A DNA stretch of 64,000 nt, from assembly GCF_029227915.1 (NCBI RefSeq), contig NC_079878.1, positions 10,974,001 to 11,038,000 of the forward strand, read 5' to 3'. Under the pieces are notes generated by a model that had not been told where the DNA came from, did no database searches, and was given only the letters and a program-made list of their open reading frames with translations. This document shows positions 58,143-64,000 of this stretch, piece after piece (the stretch's first letter is position 1; each line of letters starts with the position of its first letter). Source of the stretch: Hydractinia symbiolongicarpus (taxonomy: Eukaryota > Cnidaria > Hydrozoa > Anthoathecata > Hydractiniidae). The position numbers were made by a program, and so were the translations under genes.

Positions 58143-58640
58143 ATGACCAGTGAAAAACAATCTAAGAAATGTATGGATGCTGAGTCGTTTACAACACATG
58201 TAAAAAAGTGCGCCAAATATAATTTTTTTAAAAAAAACTGCCGAACTTATGGATACTGTGTCGTTGATAGCAAGCACAAACTGTGTATTTGCTTTCGCCT
58301 CTTGAAAATTTTAGCGAATGTGTGCATGAGAGTTCTGTAACCATGGAACCAATATACGTCTTATGTGCCTTTAACAGAACACTGTGTGGTGAAAATCAAT
58401 ATAAGAATTGCGTCAATGCTGTGGCGGTTTCACGCGCTGTTAGTAAAAGTATGGATGCTGTTTCTAACAAAACATTATAATCAATGCAAAATGTTATTTT
58501 TACATTTGTTAATGCTCGGGAACTGCAATCTTTCTAAAAAGAGTATGAATGTCATGCCAAGCAAAAAAGGTGTACTAAGCTATGTTGTGGAAATCATTGC
58601 AGCAAATATAAGGTCGTGTTCCCATAAGTTCTTAAAAAGA
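58143..58640 (+). pseudogene. decayed cysteine-rich (ShK-like) gene
   Basis: Overlapping plus frames hold cysteine-rich sequence. The first gives KKCMDAESF, later KKCAKYNFFKKNCRTYGYC, a Cys-Asp start and a Cys-x3-G-x-C end as in ShKT domains. Two further K-S-M-(D/N) starts appear near 58445 and 58540 in other frames with scattered Cys, suggesting three tandem ShK-like units broken by frameshifts. ShKT domains occur in cnidarian toxins and also in astacin proteases and other secreted proteins. No signal peptide or intact frame is visible, so the function is lost or the sequence misread. Confidence 0.3.
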
Positions 58641-58725
58641 TGATGGATTTAGTGCAGCTCTGTCGGTAGAGTGTTTGAATCATCTCCTCTACTTGAGATT
58701 ATAAGTTCAATGTCCCCCCATTGTC
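58640..58725 (+). other. possible tRNA-derived SINE head
   Basis: AGCTCTGTCGGTAGAGTG resembles a tRNA D-arm/A box and AAGTTCAATGTCCCCCC a weak B box about 35 bp later. Stems do not fold into a full tRNA. Probably a SINE fragment. Confidence 0.3.
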
Positions 58726-59689
58726 TAGTTAGTTTGTCATTTCATAAAGATTTTTGTAGCAATGGGAGCTAAACACTGGAAACCTGGTCCATCCTGAAAT
58801 CCATTGAGCACAAACCACATTAAATATAAATCACCATCAGTGGTTTGAGGCAGAATTGTAAGAGAATTTACATACTGGATGGTTCTTTTGTTATGAAAGT
58901 TTTTTTGCAGTAACTTTAATGACTAAGGTGTCTTTTTATGCCACTACCTGTACACATGATAGAGCTTAAAAGTACTGCCAAACTCTTTTTCCATGTATTG
59001 GAATAAAATGTTAGTGTTGATCATGTTGTTGTTATTTGTTTCTTTACAATACATATTATGACTGCTAGGTGATATATTTCTCTGTTTGCTATTACTTTTC
59101 CTAAAATTCATAGTTTCCAAATTAATTGTATTCATTTCCAAAGTTTTTTCGTGTAACATTTCTGTGATCTAATAGCAAGATTCTTAAAGATTAATTGTTT
59201 TTTAGTGAAGAAACTGATCATTGAAATCCACTAGCTGTTACTGTTTTGCCAATTTATATAACCAAAAATTGCAGCAAGCTCAACTGACATCCAGTTATAC
59301 AATGGCAAGTGCCTTAGCACAAGCAGATCGATAATAACAAATATGTTCTTGCTTAATTAGTCTTATATATTAATTCGGTATATAACTTCACAATAAAAAT
59401 AAATACGAGAAGTTTGATTGATGATGACATTTTTTATTTTATTTTAACGGATATTTCGTCTTGTTACTACAAGACAATTATCAACGTAAATTGTTACAAT
59501 TATCTCAAAAGTTTTTTAAAAAAAATAATTTTCAACAACTACGCAATACACAGAGGACGTATAAAACAATACTTAACGAAACATATAACACATAACGGCA
59601 TACCCAAAGGTATATAAACTATATACCGTTGGTGAGGGTAACGTCCACCGCGCGGTGCACAAATGCACTCCTCCCCTTGTTGACTATAA
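58726..59689. other. no gene recognised
   Basis: AT-rich DNA with small ORFs (58944-59159 minus, 59414-59617 plus) lacking known motifs. Confidence 0.4.
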
Positions 59690-61235
59690 ATAATATTTAT
59701 CTTAAAACAATTTTAATGGAACAGATAATCCCTGTACATTAAGCGTGGGACTGTTATCACAAATATACATGGCCTCAGCTATTTTTTTCTTTTTAAAGTG
59801 GTGAACATTATCTATCAAAATACTGAAGTTCTTTTGTTCACCAAGTTGGTAATTCTCAATGACTGAATGTTTTAGGATGTGAGAGTTCTTATCGCGTTTT
59901 TGGTGGTCTATCTTTCATTAAGCCTCCTGGCTGTTTCACCAATGTATGTAGCATCGCACTATTCCGCCGGACAAGTATATTTGTACACAACACCATGTTG
60001 TGTTCATCCTTGGTTCTATTTCACAGAAAATAGCAAACATAACATTTTACATTGATCAGCAATGCGTGGCTTGACATTGGCTGATAGAAACTGTTTAAAA
60101 GTGTTAGACGCTTTACTAAGCAGTTACCATTATTTTCTAATTCGCTTTTCTCAAACGAAATTAACCTTATTTATTTTCCCGTAGCCAGACTTGACAGAAT
60201 AAAAACCATGAAAGGTGTTATTGGAGATTCATTGGTGTCTTCTTCAGAAACAGTGTCGGCATTTTGAATGTTGAAATTTCGCAGTGTGTTATTAATTACA
60301 TTAGATACAACTGCTTCGGGATAAGTTTTTTATAAACACATTTTTTAAGTGATTTAGTTCGTATTGCAGATCTTGTGATTAAGAGCATATATTAAACGCT
60401 CTCAACACCAACCATTTAACCGTTTCAACTTTCCATGGGCGTGATGCAGATGAATTCTAGTGCATTTATATGTCAGTGTTCGTGTCTTTTCGATAAATAG
60501 ATGTGTTTTTACATCAAGAAAGGCTATGTAGTTATCGTTTTTAACTTCATATGTTCACTGGATATTCGAATGGTAACTATTAAGTGTGATCAGCACATTG
60601 TTTATCTGGTTTTCATTAACAGTGTCATCTACATATTTCTTCCAAAATTTTACTGAATTTTCTAATTTTGGGACTATTTCATTCTCCAACTCAACCATGA
60701 AGATATGCTAGGACTGGTCCTAGAGGCGAGCCCATTGCTACACCATCTACCTGAATATAAGTTGGTTGTTAAAACTGAAATGTACATGTTTTGTACATGA
60801 GATTAATAGATGTTTCATTTCCTCTCGCTTAATTTTTGTTTCTATAACTTTTTCAGCATATATCTTTTGCAATATTATGTCTATCTTTTGTTCCAACGGA
60901 ACGTTGGTGAATAAACTAGTGACGTCAAAAGGTACTAGTTTGTAATTATGAGGTATCTTTTCTCCTTTCAATGATAATATAAAATCTAAAGAGCTTTCAG
61001 TAGTATATGTTGACTTTGTCAGCGGTGTTAAAGATTTCGCGAGGTAGTTTGATGTGTTGTAAGTAGCAGATCCGATATTCGATATGATGGGTCGTGATGG
61101 TAAATCGTCAGCTACTGTAGAATTAGGTGGTATCTTGTGAACCTTGGCGGTACCATAAAACTGAGCAGGGCTGGAACCTTGTGGATACAACTTTTTGTAT
61201 TCGTTTTCTGTGCTCTTTGAACTTGATTAATTTGT
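59690..61235 (-). pseudogene. second Penelope-like element, broken copy
   Basis: Minus-strand order: ENEYKKLYPQGSSP, then FYGTAKVHKIPP, RPIISNIGSATYNTSNYLAK, LVPFDVTSLFTNVPLE (catalytic Asp in place), VDGVAMGSPLGPVLA, KYVDDT (active-site motif intact), FLDV, then GIY-YIG remnants VVYKYTCPAE, TYIGETARRLNER and KNSHILKHSV. Frames shift at about 60710 and 59910, and stops interrupt near 60540 and around 60250-60330. It is from a different lineage than the copy at 40.4 kb (VDGVAMGSPLGP versus ADGLFIGSPASP). The N-terminal part is missing. Confidence 0.85.
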
Positions 61236-61499
61236 TTTCTTATTGACATTTGGTGTTATATACATAGTGGTTGTATTATAAGATGGAGCGTAAATATCTA
61301 CGCAAATGCTTATCGTCGTCTTGTGTTTAATCCCCTTCTAAACTGCCTTATCCCAAAAGAGCCAAAGCTCTTTTGTTAAAATTATTCTTCTATTTGATTT
61401 TTAATATTAATTGTTAATCAACCGCATTTGATGTGGTACTTTAATATCAGATTTTTATTTCCTTAAAGGGCGGAAGAAATTTACATCTGTAAGGCTTTA

Positions 61500-62045
61500 A
61501 CAAAAAAATTAGGAAAGAATTGGCAAGTCAGGAGCAATCCACACACATAAAGTTGGCTAACATTTGCGAAATTGCCTTCACAAAATATTCAGGTGAGAAT
61601 TCCCGATTTTAAAAGCAATCCATACATAACACATTCGGTTATGTTGGTAAATCGAGCCTCTGATAAGTAAGAGATACAGTTATTTCCGCAAATTAGACCT
61701 TTGATAATCATTCAGGAAAGAGCTCCTGTTTCTAGAAGCAATCCGTACATCACAGATTCAGTTGTTTCGGTGGATTGGCCCATTGTTAAGCATTCACGAA
61801 AAAGCTTCTGTTTCTAGAAGCAATTCATACATCACAGATTCGGTTATTTCGGTAAATTGAGCCATTGGTAAACATTCAGAAAAAGGATCCTGTTTCTAAA
61901 AGGAATCCGTACATAATAGATTTGATTGTTTCGGTGAGCTAGGTCGTTGAAAAAAAATTTAGGAAAATGGTCCTGTCTCTAGAAGCAATCCATACATAGC
62001 AGGTTCCGTTGTTTTGGTGAATTGGGCCTTTCATAACACCGAAGT
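61500..62045. repeat. ~80-bp tandem repeat
   Basis: Six or so diverged units with core CTCCTGTTTCTAGAAGCAAT, then ACATCACAGATTCGGTTGTT. Core copies lie near 61520, 61611, 61735, 61817, 61899 and 61983. It sits on the 5' side of the broken Penelope-like element. Confidence 0.7.
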
Positions 62046-63636
62046 CGGCACTTGTCTATGGCATTATCAGTTAAGCCCTGCAGATTTCTCTCGTTTCGCT
62101 TAATTTTGGCCGGAAATGAATTGTGTCTAATGTATTATCACATATACGAACTCTACTTGTCTTGTTTCGATGAATTAAGGCCTGAATACTTTTGTATATA
62201 GCGATTATCTTTTGGTTGAACGAAACCTTTTTTTGTTTCACAACATTAAAACTTGTTAACATATACTGGAATGAACTTTAGGCAAACGTGTATGACGTCG
62301 TCTTCGTTAAGGGTTAATCTGTTATGCTTTCGAATATAGAAGAATCCGTTTTTTTTGTGAAACAATTGTTAATATATATTGAACGATTGTAGTTTGTAGT
62401 TGTAGTTTCTTGATGAAATGTGTTTGTGTATTTCATAGACTGAAGTTATGAATTATACTTTCAGGTTTATTGAATGGTTTTATGATGGTTCTCATAATGT
62501 ATATAAATGTACTGACAGTAATTCAATTTTTCTTTGTAGTTTCCTCAAATAATTATTTTTTTCAAAAAATATGCTTATGCACTACGAAAGTCAAAACCAT
62601 TAGCATCTGTGGCATCACAGAATGTTTCACAAGAAGATTACTACTTCTTTATATATTGCTTTTTGTTAATATAGAAAGTTTTTTATGTGAACTTCAAAAA
62701 AAATATGATCAAGCTTGTGGCCATCCTTTTTAATATATTACATAGCATGCCCGGAATGATATTTTGAAACATTCACTTTCTGTTTGATAGCCCATTGTGA
62801 TTGATTTCAATTTATTTCCACAAATGAATATATATAATACAGTGCCACGTATGAGGTGATCTAGTTTTACGTATACTATACATCTTGTATTATTATAAGA
62901 AGCAAATAAGTACTTGTTAAAAAAATATATTCTACAAATAGTTGAAATAGTATACAGCTAATAGTTTTGATTGAAGTAGAATGAAATGAATGCGGGCTAA
63001 AAGACTTTGGAACAAACTCAATTTCTTTATTCCCTTTATAGTTCAGAAACATATTTTAATGACTTGACACAAGTTGATAATATAAATTGATTACAAACAA
63101 TAGAACATGCTGCGTGGAGTGAGTGAGGAGGAGAAGAAGAAAACTGTTTTGAACATAAACGATGAAGATCCGTCTCGGAGATGGAGACCCGTCACGTCAC
63201 ATTAATTTTAATTGGGTTTTTATAGTTTTTTCGCGCACTTTCACATTGTCTTCTAATCTCCGTACGAATAGGACAAGCGTGTGGTAAAAGTGAGAATCGA
63301 AAATATCGTAGTTCTTGATTGAAATCTTAACGTAAAGAGTTTCTTCAAGCAGCAAAAAGGAAGCAAGTAGCTAGACATTTCTTTTTTAAGTATGCCGACT
63401 TCTTCTTCACATCTTTTCAACAGCTCTAATTCAATCAGAACAACTCTTTTAAATTTCAACGACAATCCTTTAAAAAATACGATGTAGTATATATTGGGAG
63501 ATATTTTTGTGTAACAATATTTTCGTTGTTGCCACTATTTTTTGAGCCCTACAGTACCTCTATCCGAATGTTTTCACAATAAATGTAAAATCGTGATATA
63601 CGAAGTGTCAAGAAATGTAACAACAATTCTACTTAC
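62046..63636. other. no gene recognised
   Basis: AT-rich; probably intron or 3' flank of the gene represented by the exon at 63637-63756. No convincing coding exon seen. Confidence 0.4.
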
Positions 63637-63756
63637 CATCAATTCCGGTATTTTCCATCCATTGGGATGACACTTCATGAAGTCTACCCATAGTTGAGAA
63701 CTGTTTTGTGATGGCGGCATTGTAGCCAATAAATCCAATGCTAATTGAATGTGTTC
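63637..63756 (-). CDS. internal exon of an unidentified gene
   Basis: 120 bp, exactly 40 codons, between acceptor ATTTGAAG and donor ATG|GTAAGT. Translation: EHIQLALDLLATMPPSQNSS, then QLWVDFMKCHPNGWKIPELM. It reads as amphipathic helices with a W-x-x-F-M-K-x-H-P-x-G-W core. The composition is clearly less AT-biased than its flanks, which supports real coding. Family not recognised; other exons would lie outside the window or were missed. Confidence 0.55.
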
Positions 63757-64000
63757 CTTCAAATATGAAAAAGTATGATGACACAACATGTTTCAACAAA
63801 AATGTATTGGAGTTTGTTTCACTATGCAAAATTCAAAACAAAATGTTTTTGAATATCAAGCCAAAAAAATCTGTATATTTTGAGATAAAAATATAGTATG
63901 TTCCCTAATTCTAATAACCATATCCTAATACTGTATATATTTAGAAATAAAAACACATTGAGCAAAATATTTCAGCATCAAGCATTCGTTGTAAAATTTA

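Overview
The window looks like AT-rich nuclear DNA of an early-branching animal, most likely a cnidarian. Evidence: intron-rich genes with GT-AG splice sites, animal-specific families (SIX homeobox, ASPP, WRAP73), and transposons of types common in cnidarians (Kolobok, Penelope-like, mini-Helitrons, tRNA-derived SINE). The organism call is inference; the gene identities come from reading translated exons against remembered family features.

Layout: (1) 222-832, minus strand: first coding exon of a SIX4/5-class homeobox gene. (2) 5618-15743, minus: an ASPP (TP53BP2/PPP1R13B) gene rebuilt from nine in-phase exons (897 codons plus stop, N-terminus missing), with coiled coil, proline-rich centre, ankyrin repeats, SH3 domain and a short C-terminal exon. 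(3) 22771-35359, minus: a complete WRAP73 (WDR8) gene of 14 coding exons, 440 residues, with one GC-AG intron. (4) 35.4-47.1 kb: repeat-rich intergenic DNA with a mini-Helitron, a 473-bp MITE, a Penelope-like element set in a 53-bp minisatellite, an 880-bp inverted-repeat element, a 130-bp tandem repeat and a copy of a CAGGCCATT-ended transposon whose sibling lies at 33773-34573 inside the WRAP73 gene. (5) 47130-50665: a Kolobok-type DNA transposon bounded by TTAA, with two convergent spliced genes: a P2X7-ballast-like zinc domain protein (+) and a THAP transposase (-) that seems to have lost its catalytic core. (6) 51.8-56.06 kb, minus: two exons of a HIRAN-like gene separated by a 3.8-kb satellite of 30-bp units. 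(7) 56-64 kb: orphan exons, a decayed cysteine-rich (ShK-like) gene, a second broken Penelope-like element, an 80-bp tandem repeat and one exon of an unidentified gene.

The best candidate for a little-described system is the Kolobok element: two genes point inward from the two ends and share a 3' junction only 23 bp wide, pairing a THAP transposase with a protein whose fold is known from the cytoplasmic tail of vertebrate P2X7 receptors. A second theme is one 53-bp minisatellite family that occurs as free arrays and inside two different inverted-repeat elements.
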